Shown here piece by piece: positions 48,474 to 59,655 of a DNA stretch of 64,000 bases. The stretch comes from Punica granatum. Its lineage: Eukaryota > Streptophyta > Magnoliopsida > Myrtales > Lythraceae. A program made the position numbers and the translations under genes. The DNA lies in NCBI RefSeq assembly GCF_007655135.1, contig NC_045132.1, forward strand, positions 17,560,534 to 17,624,533, written 5' to 3'. The notes beneath the pieces were generated by a model. The model was not told where the DNA came from and searched no databases. It saw only the letters and a program-made list of their open reading frames with translations. The first letter of the stretch is position 1. Each line of letters begins with the position of its first letter.

Positions 48474-49914
48474 TCAATGTTGGTCATCTTGGTGCTTCAC
48501 AATCACGACAGGACATTTAACCTTCTTGGCACAATGCTCACTCACACTTCCCAGAAGTGCCCTGCATCCATAATACATTCACAATTAATCATAAACATAT
48601 AGCTAGCAATAAAGAGGAAGAAGACGACCGCTATTTCTTGAATTTGTACTTCAGAAGGGAATTGCTGTGCTGACTGACTTATCCGAAGACCTGATCTCTT
48701 CCTTGAGGCATCGACTTTTTTTTTTCATCAATTCCTCTAAAGGCCATTTCATGTTAGCGATTTAGCAAGACGTGGCCATATCCTGCTTATGTACTACTCA
48801 GTTTGACGTCCAGTTATATCCCCGTTTCTTTACAAAAAATAAAAATAAAAAAGAAAACGAAGAAGACAAAAGGTTCATTGCGATGTAAGAAGTTAGAAAA
48901 CATGACACTATCACAGTAAAGAACTGCCCTTGAAATATAATTGACTTGAAATAACAGAGAAGAGAATCTTTGTAATAGATGTATTAGAGGGAAAGCTAAA
49001 GCCTAAGATGTAATGGGTACCTCTTCATGAAGCCATAGCCATGACTTCCCATGACCAGAGTGTCTGCTTTGAGCTTCTTCACTGTATGGCATATCACATC
49101 CTTGGGGTCCCCCCTGCCCACAAGTCTCTCTACTTCTATCTGCCAAGAAAGATTAAAAGATGTTTCGATCGATCACCGAGATAGCTCGACCATGACCAGA
49201 CAACATGGAAACTCAATCCGAGACGAGTTTGATGATCAATTCTAAGAGCGAAGGGGCTGCGATTTACATAGGAATAAACCCCTCTGATCAAAGAGAAAAT
49301 AGAGAGGAGTAAAGGCATACTCTGGTGCTGAAGCTTCGGTAGACAGCTTCAGCTCGATCCATCGCTGAATGAACCAGCTCGGTTCCGTATTTCTCCATTG
49401 CTGCAACTGCATCGCCCGAAAACAAGTACTCTGCAGACCCCAAAACACAATTTCTTTCATCTGTTAAGAGTAGATACTGCCATGACAAGAAAAAGAACCG
49501 GCGGGGAACTACTTTTTCAAGGAGCTTGTCGTCTCGGTGAAACAGATAAAATTTTTAGTAGATATCCTAGGATTCAGGGTTTTTGTTATTCGCGATTTTG
49601 TTTTTTTACGTTCTTCCCCGAGAAAACTTCCAAATCAAAATAGACAGTACTGTAACCACTGACACGATCACGAAAGCAAGCGAAACATGGAAGAAAGAAT
49701 GTTCGAAAAATGAGACAAGACGTTAGTTACCGGCGGCATCGAAGAAAGAGTAAATGGGAGGGGGAGGCTTGACGTAGAGGAGGACGAGCACGTTGTTGCC
49801 AGGTTTGTCCTGAAAGACGAGGCTGTCGAGGCACCACGATAGAGCGTTCATGCTCTCCTCGCTCTCGTCTATGGCCACCACTATTCTCCTAATCATCTTC
49901 CCTCCTGCTTCCAT
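48474..49914 (-). CDS. Universal stress protein (UspA family)
   Basis: Four exons: 49914-49731, 49430-49321, 49139-49021, 48561-48474, all with GT-AG introns; 501 bp, 166 aa plus stop, a normal plant USP length. Exon 1 gives MIRRIVVAIDESEESMNAL with the Asp (VAID) that contacts ATP in the USP fold. Exons 3 and 4 give VMGSHGYGFMKR and ALLGSVSEHCAKKVKCPVVI, together the G-2X-G-9X-G-S ATP-binding motif, split exactly by intron 3. The protein is probably soluble and nucleotide-binding, and plant USPs are linked to hypoxia, drought and other stresses; its partner is not predictable. The ATG at 49914 is chosen because the next upstream in-frame codon is only a GTG. A TATA box lies upstream at 50031. 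No lesion is seen. Confidence 0.92.
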
Positions 49915-50030
49915 CACTAGTTTAATCAGTCAATCTGCGAAACAGGCTTCCTATTTATGGTTTGAAGCTGAAATTCTGGTGCTCTTTGATGTCTGTGGAA
50001 TTCTTTTTTTCCTGGGGAGGGAAGGCTATT

Positions 50031-50038
50031 TATTTATA
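50031..50038 (-). promoter_or_regulatory. Probable TATA box of the USP gene
   Basis: Minus-strand TATAAATA about 120 bp upstream of the start codon at 49914. Confidence 0.6.
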
Positions 50039-50049
50039 CTGGTCGAATT

Positions 50050-51636
50050 GGAGTTTGTGCAGTCGGTTTCTATTTCATTCTGCCTAGTAGCTCTTGTCAA
50101 ATCCAAAACTTTGATGCCCTTACAAGTGTCACCCCTCAACTTTCTTCTTGTTCTTGTTGTCGTTGTCGTCATCATTCTTCTTTACAGGAAATATATCCCA
50201 ACAGAATCACCTTCTCAACGTGACCTCGAGAGCGTCATGTGTTTGTAGAATATAAGATCCGAGTGATAATTTACTACATGCTTATCATCGCAGCACCATA
50301 TGGGTGCATTGACTTTGCTTGGTGGTCGGATGGTTAGCCAAGAAGCACATTTCCGTTTGATTTTATCAGACAAATTGGTTTTTCGTTGACATTTCATAAT
50401 TCTAAGGAGCAATCTTCCTGCGGTGTGTCAAAGTATGGGGAGTAATTTTAAAAATTTGGAAGCTGAGGGACATATGACAATGATATTCTTTATCTATTTA
50501 TTTTTACTCTTTTTTTTTCTGCTCACCTTTTTATACTTCTGGAAAATTCCAGTTTCCGTGTCCACTGGATCGGATGGGCCTGGATGATATTGGCCCGCAG
50601 TATCTTTTGGTGGGACCACAAAGAGTGAATCTCCATTTATAAAGGGCGAAAATTTACAATTATGAGAATTTTTATTTTTTTATGGATTGACATCTTAAAT
50701 ATGAATTAGTCAGGATTTTTTAAAGTGCCAAATACCAGTGTTGAATACCAACAAGAAAGTAAAAGACTATGCTCTATGGAAATGATACTATAAAGGCGTG
50801 GCACTCCCTACTTATCATTATCGGATCGCGTTAGAGATATAGAAAATAGTGAAAAAGAGGGTAATTTAGCTTGTATAAGTCGAACATAGTTGACATCAAA
50901 AGTGTGTGCAAATTACGAGTGATCTTCCCTCCTAGGAAAGTTGAGAAGAGGCCATTGATGCAAACTACGACTGATCTTCCTTCCTTCATAGGGGAATCAA
51001 ATCTATATATTGAGCGGGCATCTCTTGTAGCAAGCATCCGAAACCATTATAAAAAACAAAAAAAGTCGGTCTATTCTACGTCGCAAAAGAAAAAAAATGA
51101 TATGTATAGATGATCGACATTTGAAGTGGCCTGGGTAATATGTGTTCTCGACCTGAAACTGTTCAGTTGCTCTCCAATTGCATGTATAAATACACTATTA
51201 AAAACAAACTAACTCTAAATGCCTTTAGATCAAGAGGATTTGATAGAAAGGTTCGCCCTCGCCCTAGTACTAAAAGGTCACACGTTCCATTCTCATCATT
51301 GGAATTTTACGTGCTTATTCTTTGTCATTCTCACCTTATAGACTCGTGGGACTCCTTTGTTTAAAATATATATATATAGAGAGAGAAAATGTCTATATAT
51401 ATATATATATATATATAGAAAATGTCATTTCTTTTATTGGTTCTCGGTTTTCATTTTCTTTCAGATTGAACAAGCAGAATAGGAAGTTAAACTTCAAACC
51501 AAAACCAATCATGTCATTATCAAAAGCTAATACAACTTGGATAAACCCATGATGGTGCCATAAGGGTCAAAATTTTATTTGTAAATTGACATGCAATTGA
51601 TGATAGGACATTATATTGTATTTCAGTAAAGATATT
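50050..51636. other. Intergenic upstream of the USP gene, no other gene recognised
   Basis: Two TA/GA microsatellites at about 51366-51418. Open frames of 65-80 codons have no recognisable domain. Confidence 0.45.
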
Positions 51637-52140
51637 TAGTGTTATCAGAATCGGACCGAACATTGAACCGGAAGGAACATGAATTCATAGGTTTACAAGT
51701 CCAACCGGGAGTTCGATGGATCGGACCGCACGTTTAATTAAAATATAAATTTTAGTTATATTATTAAGAAAACCGATTTATAACATACACCAATTCAAAA
51801 AAAATTACACGGTTATTCAATAATATAAAAGTTTTAAATTGGAGTACATAAAACAAATGAGAAGCATGGCTTGTGTGGTTAGTGAGGGGTGTAGAGGTCG
51901 CTAGTGAGAAGTTAGGAGGTCAAATCTTACCTCAAGCATAATAATTTTGAACATTTTTAAACACAAACAGCAAACCCAGAATCGATTGGTTCATAGAGAT
52001 TTTGCTCAAAATCGGCCAGTTCAACGGGTTCGGCATTTCAAAATCGCAATTTGTCTTTTCAGACAGACTGGACCGGACATGGTGTCGGTTTTCGATCTGA
52101 TCGATCAAACCGGCCGGTCCGATCCGGTTCTGATAACAAT
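51637..52140. mobile_element. hAT-like element with GTTATCAGAA.CGG termini (candidate)
   Basis: The left end AGTGTTATCAGAATCGGACC and the right end (opposite strand) ATTGTTATCAGAACCGGATC form TIRs, followed on both sides by repeated cggaccgg motifs. Flanking aaagatat and gaagatat give a possible 8-bp TSD with one mismatch. The interior is AT-rich and non-coding. Confidence 0.55.
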
Positions 52141-54127
52141 GAAGATATCAATTCAGAGCTTTGGTGTTATTTGCCTTTTTCTTCTGAAAAGGGATCCTAT
52201 GGGAAAGGAGGGCCGGGCAATGGCATGGATACTTATGCCTTTGAAACAAGAGATTTGAGGTTGGATTATTATTAGTAAGACTACTTACGTATTCCTTTAT
52301 TTAGCTTTTCATTTATTCATACTATGAACTACTTTTCAATCCCATGAATTGTACAGGTTCATTTTCATATATTCTTATACCTTTTCTTATTGTAGATATT
52401 TACATTTTGAAACACTAATTTTCTAATTAAAAATAATAAAAATTTTCAATTATTAATTATAATTTCAAATATTTGTCTCAACAATTTTTAAAAATTAGAG
52501 TGAGTAAAATTATTTTTTTGCCATATAGCAAGTTAATTAATATAATAATATGCATCATCATATTTTTTTATTAATTATCAATATAGATTGACATATATTA
52601 AGTTTAGCAATTATAATAACTCATTTCACTTGTGCTTTAAACAATATTTATGATATTCTTATTTTTTAAAAATTTTATTTTTATTTTATTTATGAGTTTA
52701 AGCTCATAGCACTATTTCATAATATTTTTCATTTATAGGAAAATAACTTTTTGAAAGCTATATTTTTATTTATGAGTTGAAAAATTTTATATATATCATT
52801 TTTATAACAATCATTGCAATTCTTAAGAATAATAAAAATATCAAAAAATAGTTTAAAACTTCACACAATAATCTTGGAATAATAACCTTCGATAAAGTTG
52901 GACTAATTAACTTATTCGGTTTTTTTTAATTTCTCTTACAAATTTGACTTATAAATTTTTATACCTAGTTTCATATATTTTAATTTCTTGCACATGGTAA
53001 TAGTTTATGGTTTAGTCCTATATGTGATCAACTAATTGTTTTTCAATATAAATTATATAATCATATCCAATTAAATAATTCATTGTTATATAATTATAAA
53101 TTGACTATTTTAACTTTACTAAATATGTCCATATTTAATGCAAAATGGAGTCGATTTTACTATATGTATGAATATGAATAGATGCATGAGCCTTTTTTAT
53201 AACCAGAAAAAGAAATCCCAATATTAGTGACCATTCAAGTTCTCGAGACAAAAACTTCCTAAAGCTAACTTAGGATTTGGGTCTTTCACCATTAAAGTTT
53301 AGTGCAGTCTCCCATAACATACTTATAGACGCACAATTATACCAGATTTTGAACTACATGAGTTTTCCATCAGTTTTAAGATTTATTTCCTCATGTCATG
53401 TCATATGTCATTTGTACACAGTCTAGACTTGCTTTTGAAAATTTTCGGTTGATTCTTTGTATTCTTAACTTTTCCGATTTCTTTTTCATATTTTAAGAAC
53501 TTGAGAAAAATTCAAGCAAAATAGGTACAACTTTTTTCTTTTAACTGTCAAGATATTTCCAATTTTATTCAGTCTTGATTCCTTTCAAGACCAGTTCATA
53601 CAGATCATTTACTTACTTTCCGAATTTGCCCCGAATATAGTTGTTTTCGAAAAAGAATGGCAAAGTCAAAAAGAGCAGCACAGGGAACCTTTAGGAGATA
53701 ATTGTCCAAATCTTTCTTTTCCATAATTGAGGAAATGTTTAAGTCAGTGTCTTTTTCGAGCAGCCCACATCGTCAGGCTTAGGCAGTCCCAAGTTAAAGC
53801 TGGTTCCTAATGGCTTCATTTGCCTCATCCTCTAACGATTGGTTCATCAAGAATCTCAATAAATGTTGCTGAAGTGAAAATCAAAATCATCAATTATTCC
53901 ACAACAATGAAATAGACCACTTCCGCATTTCGTTTCTTTGTTCCGCTCATTCTTAGTCCTTGAAAAACTGTATTGCGACAGCATAAACTTATCCGAGGAA
54001 AGATTAATTGCTTCTTTTTCGGTCACATTAATCTGATCCATGTTCGGATAAAGGGATGACGAGAAATAAAGTTGCATGAGAAAACCCAAAACCTCTCAAT
54101 TCGAATCTAATCAAATCTTGAGCTTTA
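52141..54127. other. Intergenic, AT-rich; possible Helitron-derived and SINE fragments
   Basis: About 52960-53165 is similar to the internal repeat of the 33-kb Helitron (tatgtgatcaactaattg, gcaaaatggagtcgatttta), but no Helitron termini were found. At about 53178-53210 gcatgagccttttttataac followed by cagaaaaag matches the 3' tail of the 36.5-kb SINE family. No gene seen. Confidence 0.4.
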
Positions 54128-54132
54128 CTATA

Positions 54133-54727
54133 TGTTGGGGTTAGGGATGTACTTAACCAAACAATAACGCAGCAATTAATCTTCCTCCCCTACTGGTGTA
54201 ATCGAGATAGGAACTAATCAAATCAACCAACAAGTAGTAAAGTAAAACAACACCAAGAATTTTACGTGGAAAACCCCAATGTGGGGAAAAACCACGGGAC
54301 CAACTCCGAATCAACGATCCACTATGAATGAAGGTTATACAATGTCTTTCATCAAGGGTAAACCCTTGGATCACCAAACTCAAGAGAAACACTCTCTTGG
54401 ATCACCCAAATACTAAATTCGTCACCCACACCGGGTGGTTCACAAAATCAGCTGAAACAGCACCTACAGAGCTCGAATAGAAATTCTGACCGTTCAGAAG
54501 TTAGCCCCACGTGTTGTGAAGCTGCTGTAAAAATTTCGTCCCAATCGGAGTTCGTTTGATGTCCCGATCGAGGTTTGATCTCCAGCTGCGCGCTGCCCCT
54601 GTTGAGCAGAATTCTCCTCTGCTCTTCCTCTGTTCTGCTGTGCTGTTCTGCTGCCCCTTTGCTGCTGCTGTTCTGCCGCTGCGGCTGCTGCTTCTGCTAC
54701 CTTCTACTATCTTCTGCTGCCGCTCTG

Positions 54728-54768
<41 letters not shown>

Positions 54769-54883
54769 CCAGTTTGCTGAAACAAAAACCCTAATAAAAT
54801 GGGTTCTTGGGCTTATTAAGGCCCGATAAAAGCCCAATACAATTTGAGCCCAACTTCCTCCAAATTGGAGGGATAGCCCAACA
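54133..54883 (-). repeat. 3' LTR of the Copia element (751 bp)
   Basis: TGTTGGGGTTAGG...ATAGCCCAACA in plus orientation. It contains a CTG/CTT-rich block and a TA microsatellite at about 54729-54766 that is longer than in the partner LTR. Confidence 0.93.
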
Positions 54884-54898
54884 AACTCCCCCTCCCGA
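54884..54898 (-). other. Polypurine tract of the Copia element
   Basis: On the minus strand a GGGAGGGGGAGTT run directly abuts the 3' LTR and follows immediately after the pol stop codon at 54899; it would prime plus-strand DNA synthesis. Confidence 0.85.
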
Positions 54899-56961
54899 CT
54901 ATTTGGAGGCTTCAAGCATACCGGCTATATTTCGGCAAACATGAAGTTTCTCCCTAGCGAGAGGTTTTGTCATCATATCAGCTCCATTCTCATCGGTGTG
55001 CACTTTGTCTAGCTTCACCAGCTTGGACTCCAACACATCTCTAATCCAATGAAACTTGATATCGATATGCTTCGACCTCAAATGGAAAGTGGGATTCTTG
55101 CAAAGATGAATGGCGCTTTGACTATCACAGTGTAGAACATACCTTTCTTGCTTCAAGCTCAACTCCTGCAAAAACTTTTGCAACCACAACATCTCCTTGC
55201 AACCTTCGGTCACCGCAATGTATTCGGCTTCCGTTGTAGACAAAGCGATGCACTTTTGAAGCCTTGATTGCCATGAGATAGCTTCCCCTGCAAAAGTCAT
55301 CAAGTATCCCGAAGTGGATTTCCGGGAATCGATATCTCCTGCCATATCTGCATCCGTGTAGCCCACTAACTCCGGCTTACCAGTGCCAAAGTGTAAACAC
55401 ACCTTGGATGTTCCTCTGAGATACCTCAGGATCCATTTAACCGCATTCCAATGCTCTTTCCCCGGATTGGAGAGAAAACGACTTACCACACCAACAGAAT
55501 GAGCAATATCTGGCCTTGTACAGACCATGGCATACATTAAACTTCCTACAGCTGATGAGTAAGGAACTTTCTTCATCTCTTCTTTCTCCTTCTCACTTGT
55601 AGGACATTGCTTCGAGCTAAGTTTGAAATGAGAAGCAAGTGGTGATGAAACTGGTTTAGCATTACCCATGTTGAACCGATCCAAAATCTTCTCGATGTAC
55701 TTCTCTTGAGAAAGCCAAAGTTTTCCACTTGATCTGTCACGAGAAATATGCATCCCAAGGATCTGCTTTGCCGGTCCCAAATCCTTCATGGCAAAGGACT
55801 TGCTGAGCTTTTTCTTCAACTCTGCAATCTTGCTCATATCATGACCGACAAGCAACATATCATCCACATATAACAGTAAAATGATAAAATCACCATCCGA
55901 GAATTGTTTCACGAACACACAATGATCTGAAGTTGTCCGTGTGTAGCCATGGCTCAACATGAAAGAGTCAAACTTTTTATACCACTGCCGAGGTGCTTGC
56001 TTAAGCCCATACAAGCTCTTCCTCAGCCTGCACACCAAATGCTCCTTACCTTTAACTCGGAATCCTTCAGGCTGCTCCATATATATTTCTTCCTCCAAGT
56101 CACCATGTAGGAAAGCTGTTTTTACATCGAGCTGCTCGATCTCCAAATTAGACTAGCTGCCAGTGCGAGAACAACTCGGATCGATGACATCTTGACAACA
56201 GGCGAGAAGATCTCCTCGAAGTCAACTCCTTTCTTCTGGTTGAAACCTTTCACTACCAGCCGAGCTTTGTATCGAGGTCGCGAGTTCTCTGTCTTCAACC
56301 TGTAGACCCATTTGTTCTTCAATGCTCTCTTACGTTACGGTAGCTTCACTAGGTCATACGTGTGATTTTCAGACAAGGAGTTCATCTCCTCATTCATCGC
56401 CTTCAACCAGTGCTCCTTGTACTCATGTGCCACAGCTTCATCATAGCACTCAGGTTCTCCCCCGTCAGTCAGTAGCACATATTCATGAGGCGGATATCTT
56501 GTAGATGATCGTCTTATTCTATCAGATTGTCTAGGTAGATCTGCAGGCTCTAACTGTAACTGCGAGCCTGTATCATCCGTAGTCACATCATCATCTACCT
56601 GAGGAATCTCACCCCCAGTCGTGGTTTCTTCATACTCACCAGGTACCTCTTCCATTGGATGCTCTACATCAACCGGTACAGGAATAGAGATCTCGTGAGG
56701 ATTGCCTACACTGGCCTTCTCTAACTTTTGCAAATCCTCGATTGTCTGGTCCTCAAAGAAGACAACATCCCTGCTCCTGATGATCTTCTTGCTATCAGGG
56801 TCCCAAAGCCTGTACCCGAACTCTTCATGTGCATAACCCAAGAAGATGCACTGTTTTGCCTTGGCATCAAGTTTTGATCTTTCATCTCGAGGAATGTGAA
56901 CAGATGCCCTGCACCCGAATACTCTGAGATGCTTGTATGATACTTTCTTGCCGGTCCACAC
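54899..56961 (-). pseudogene. Copia reverse transcriptase and RNase H segment (broken)
   Basis: From 56961 the frame covers the integrase C-terminal region (GKKVSYKHLRVFG) and the start of RT, then meets an in-frame TAA at 56332-56334. It continues in the same frame (NKWVYRLK, YKARLVVKGF) to a one-base frameshift near 56153. The long frame 56146-54899 (415 codons) holds the RT core with LDVKTAFLHGDLEEEIYMEQ and the catalytic YVDD (residues 93-96), LYGLKQAPRQWY, then RNase H with GYTDADMAGD, STTEAEYIA and DSQSAI, and ends MLEASK. Normal Copia content; the lesions prevent one continuous polyprotein. Confidence 0.92.
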
Positions 56962-56964
56962 CTG

Positions 56965-58052
56965 CTAGGTACATCTCCATCAAGTGCAACTGACGGTGTA
57001 AGATTAATAAGATCAACCGCTGACCTCATTGCCTCGCCCCAGAAAGGCTTAGACAGTTTCGCTTGAGAAAGCATACAACGAACTCTCTCAACAATTGTGC
57101 GGTTCATCCTCTCTGCAAGCCCGTTCTGTTGTGGTGTCTTCGGTACCGTCTTCTCAAGTTTGATACCGTGAGTCCTGCAATAGTTCTCGAAAGGACCTCT
57201 ATACTCACCACCATTATCAGCTCTGACACATTTCAGTTTCATGCCTGTTTCTCTTTCCACTGCTACATGGAAGTTCTTGAAAATCTCAGTCACCTGATCT
57301 TTAGTTCTCATAGGGTAAGCCCAAACTTTCCTGGTGTGATCATCTATAAATGTCACAAAATAGAGAGCACCACCAAGAGATCTATCCGACATAAAACAAA
57401 CATCTGTATGCACAAGATCAAGTATATGATGGCATCTAGAGGGACGACTTCTAACAAAAGAAACTCTCCTCTGCTTACCAGCTAAACAGTGATCACAAGT
57501 GCTCAAGTGCATACTTTTAACGGGCAAAGACTGCTTTCTAGCAAGAATTTGAATACCTTTCTCGCTGATATGTCCGAGTCTCCTGTGCCATAGCTCGATA
57601 GGATAATCCTCAGCAACATTAACCTGACCGGAATTGTGTTTGGCACGCAGCCTGTAGAGAGTGTCGGTCTTCTGACCCCGTGCCACAATCAACGAACCCT
57701 TGGAGAGCTTCCATCTCCCATTGCTGAATTCATTACTGTAGCCTTCATCATCAAGTTGACCCGTCGAGATTAGGTTAAGGCGAATTTCTGGAACATGCCT
57801 CACCTTCTTCAAAAACAACTTGCAGCCAAGCTCGGTCTCTAGACAGACATCACCAATACCGACAATCTTGCATGATTGTCCATTCCCCATTCTCACATAA
57901 CCATAGTCCCCGGTAGTGTAAGATGAAAAGAAATCCCGATGAGGAGTGACATGAAACGAGGCACCTGTATCTGCAACCCAGGTAGAGTCCTGACATGTAA
58001 AATTCACATAAGCTTCATCACAAATGATGTAGGTCTCTCCATCAGATGCCAT
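56965..58052 (-). pseudogene. Copia protease and integrase segment (broken)
   Basis: The frame from 58052 carries the aspartic protease site WVADTGASFHVTP (Asp near 57971), a GAG pre-integrase segment LWHRRLGHISEKG with the zinc-binding His/Cys pattern (CDHCLAGK), and the integrase catalytic core: HTDVCF, ADNGGEY and PQQNGLAERMNRT supply the D, D and E residues. A frameshift near 56965 separates it from the downstream segment. It overlaps the end of the gag frame, showing another frame change near 58045-58100. Confidence 0.92.
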
Positions 58053-58864
58053 GCTGTAGTGCCTTCTTCCTTCTTGCTCTCACCGTTGCCATTCTGATTT
58101 TCTTCAGAGCTCTACACTCCCTTTTGTAGTGTCCCTCTTTTCCACAGTGATAGCAAGTGACCACTTTCCTCGTCTTCGACTTTGATCTACCCCTCGATTT
58201 GCCACGTGAGTTACTATGCTTGGAAGAGAAATTTCTGCTTTGACTTCTCCCCCGTTGTTCAGTAACCAAAGCTTCAGACTGAATGGAAATCCCCGAGCCT
58301 TTCCTTCTAGTCTCCTCATTAAATAAACTGTCTGTCACCGTGGGCAACGATAACTTCCCGTTTGGCGCAGAATTGCTTAATGCAACCACGAGTGTGTCCC
58401 AATTATCCGGTAGAGTCCCTAAAAGTAGACAAGCCTGCAACTCATCGGGTAATATTATCTCCAGGTTCGTCAACTGGTTAATAATATCCTGGAAATTACT
58501 CATGTGCGCAGCCATATCACCTCCATCCTGAAAACGAAGATGAACCAGCTTCTTCACGAGGAATGCCTTATTTTGCGGTGTCTTCTTCTCGCATAGAGAT
58601 TTGTCAATTTATCCCACAAAGCTTTTGCATTTGTCTCCTGAGCAACATGATGATAAATACTATTGTCTATCCACTGCCGAATCAAACCAATAGTCTTCCG
58701 ATTTGTGCGTTCCCAAGCCTTGTCATCCTTATCTTTGGTTTCGCGGAATCCCCTTCAATGGGATCGTACAAATCCCTGCAAAATAGAAGATCCTCCATCC
58801 GAGACTTCCATATAGAGTAGTTGGTTGCATTCAACTTGAACATAGATCCTGTAGATTCCTCCAT
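58042..58864 (-). pseudogene. Copia gag segment (broken)
   Basis: Starts at the ATG at 58864 (MEESTGSMFKLNATNY, SIWKSRMEDLL), the usual beginning of Copia gag. A base is missing near 58738 and the frame shifts again near 58600. The frame 58557-58042 carries the gag core (KLVHLRFQDGGDMAAHMSNF) and the zinc knuckle CYHCGKEGHYKREC (CX2CX4HX4C). The protein would form the capsid-like particle and bind the RNA; this copy is non-functional. Confidence 0.88.
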
Positions 58865-58903
58865 CTCGAAAACACCGAAAAACTCAAACTTCTCTAACCC
58901 GAG

Positions 58904-58915
58904 GCTCTGATACCA
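58904..58915 (-). other. Primer-binding site of the Copia element
   Basis: On the minus strand TGGTATCAGAGC, two bases inside the 5' LTR, is complementary to the 3' end of plant initiator tRNA-Met, the standard primer for Copia elements. Confidence 0.9.
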
Positions 58916-58917
58916 CT

Positions 58918-59650
58918 TGTTGGGGTTAGGGATGTACTTAACCAAACAATAACGCAGCAATTAATCTTCCTCCTCTACTGGTGTAATCGAGATAGGAACT
59001 AATCAAATCAACCAACAAGCAGTAAAGTAAAACAACACCAAGAATTTTACGTGGAAAACCCCAATGTGGGGAAAAACCACGGGACCAACTCCGAATCAAC
59101 GATCCACTATGAATGAAGGTTATACAATGTCTTTCATCAAGGGTAAACCCTTGGATCACCAAACTCAAGAGAAACACTCTCTTGGATCACCCAAATACTA
59201 AATTCGTCACCACACACCGGGTGGTTCACAAAATCAGCTGAAACAGCACCTACAGAGCTCGAATAGAAATTATGACCGTTCAGAAGTTAGCCCCACGTGT
59301 TGTGAAGCTGCTGTCAAAATTTCGTCCCAATCGGAGTTCGTTTGATGTCCCGATCGAGGTTTGATCTCCAGCTGCGCGCTGCCCTGTTGAGCAGAATTCT
59401 CCTCTGCTCTTCCTCTGTTCTGCTGTGCTGTTCTGCTGCCCCTTTGCTGCTGCTGTTCTGCCGCTGCGGCTGCTGCTTCTGCTACCTTCTACTATCTTCT
59501 GCTGCCGCTCTGCTATATATATATATATATATGTGCCAGTTTGCTGAAACAAAAACCCTAATAAAATGGGTTCTTGGGCTTATTAAGCCCCGATAAAAGC
59601 CCAATACAATTTGAGCCCAACTTCCTCCAAATTGGAGGGATAGCCCAACA
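58918..59650 (-). repeat. 5' LTR of the Copia element (733 bp)
   Basis: Partner of 54133-54883. The main length difference is the TA microsatellite (about 59513-59533 here). Confidence 0.93.
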
Positions 59651-59655
59651 CTATA

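Larger units (their letters stand above)
54133..59650 (-). mobile_element. Full-length Copia LTR retrotransposon (Tork/TNT1-like), coding region broken
   Basis: 5518 bp, transcribed on the minus strand, with a perfect 5-bp TSD CTATA (54128-54132, 59651-59655). The LTRs are 54133-54883 and 58918-59650. The protein order gag, protease, integrase, reverse transcriptase, RNase H defines the Copia superfamily; the Tork/TNT1 assignment is inference from general similarity. The LTRs differ by about five substitutions and two single-base indels outside a TA microsatellite of different length, so the insertion is young. Yet gag-pol carries several frameshifts and at least one nonsense codon, so this copy cannot make its own proteins. 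Confidence 0.93.
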
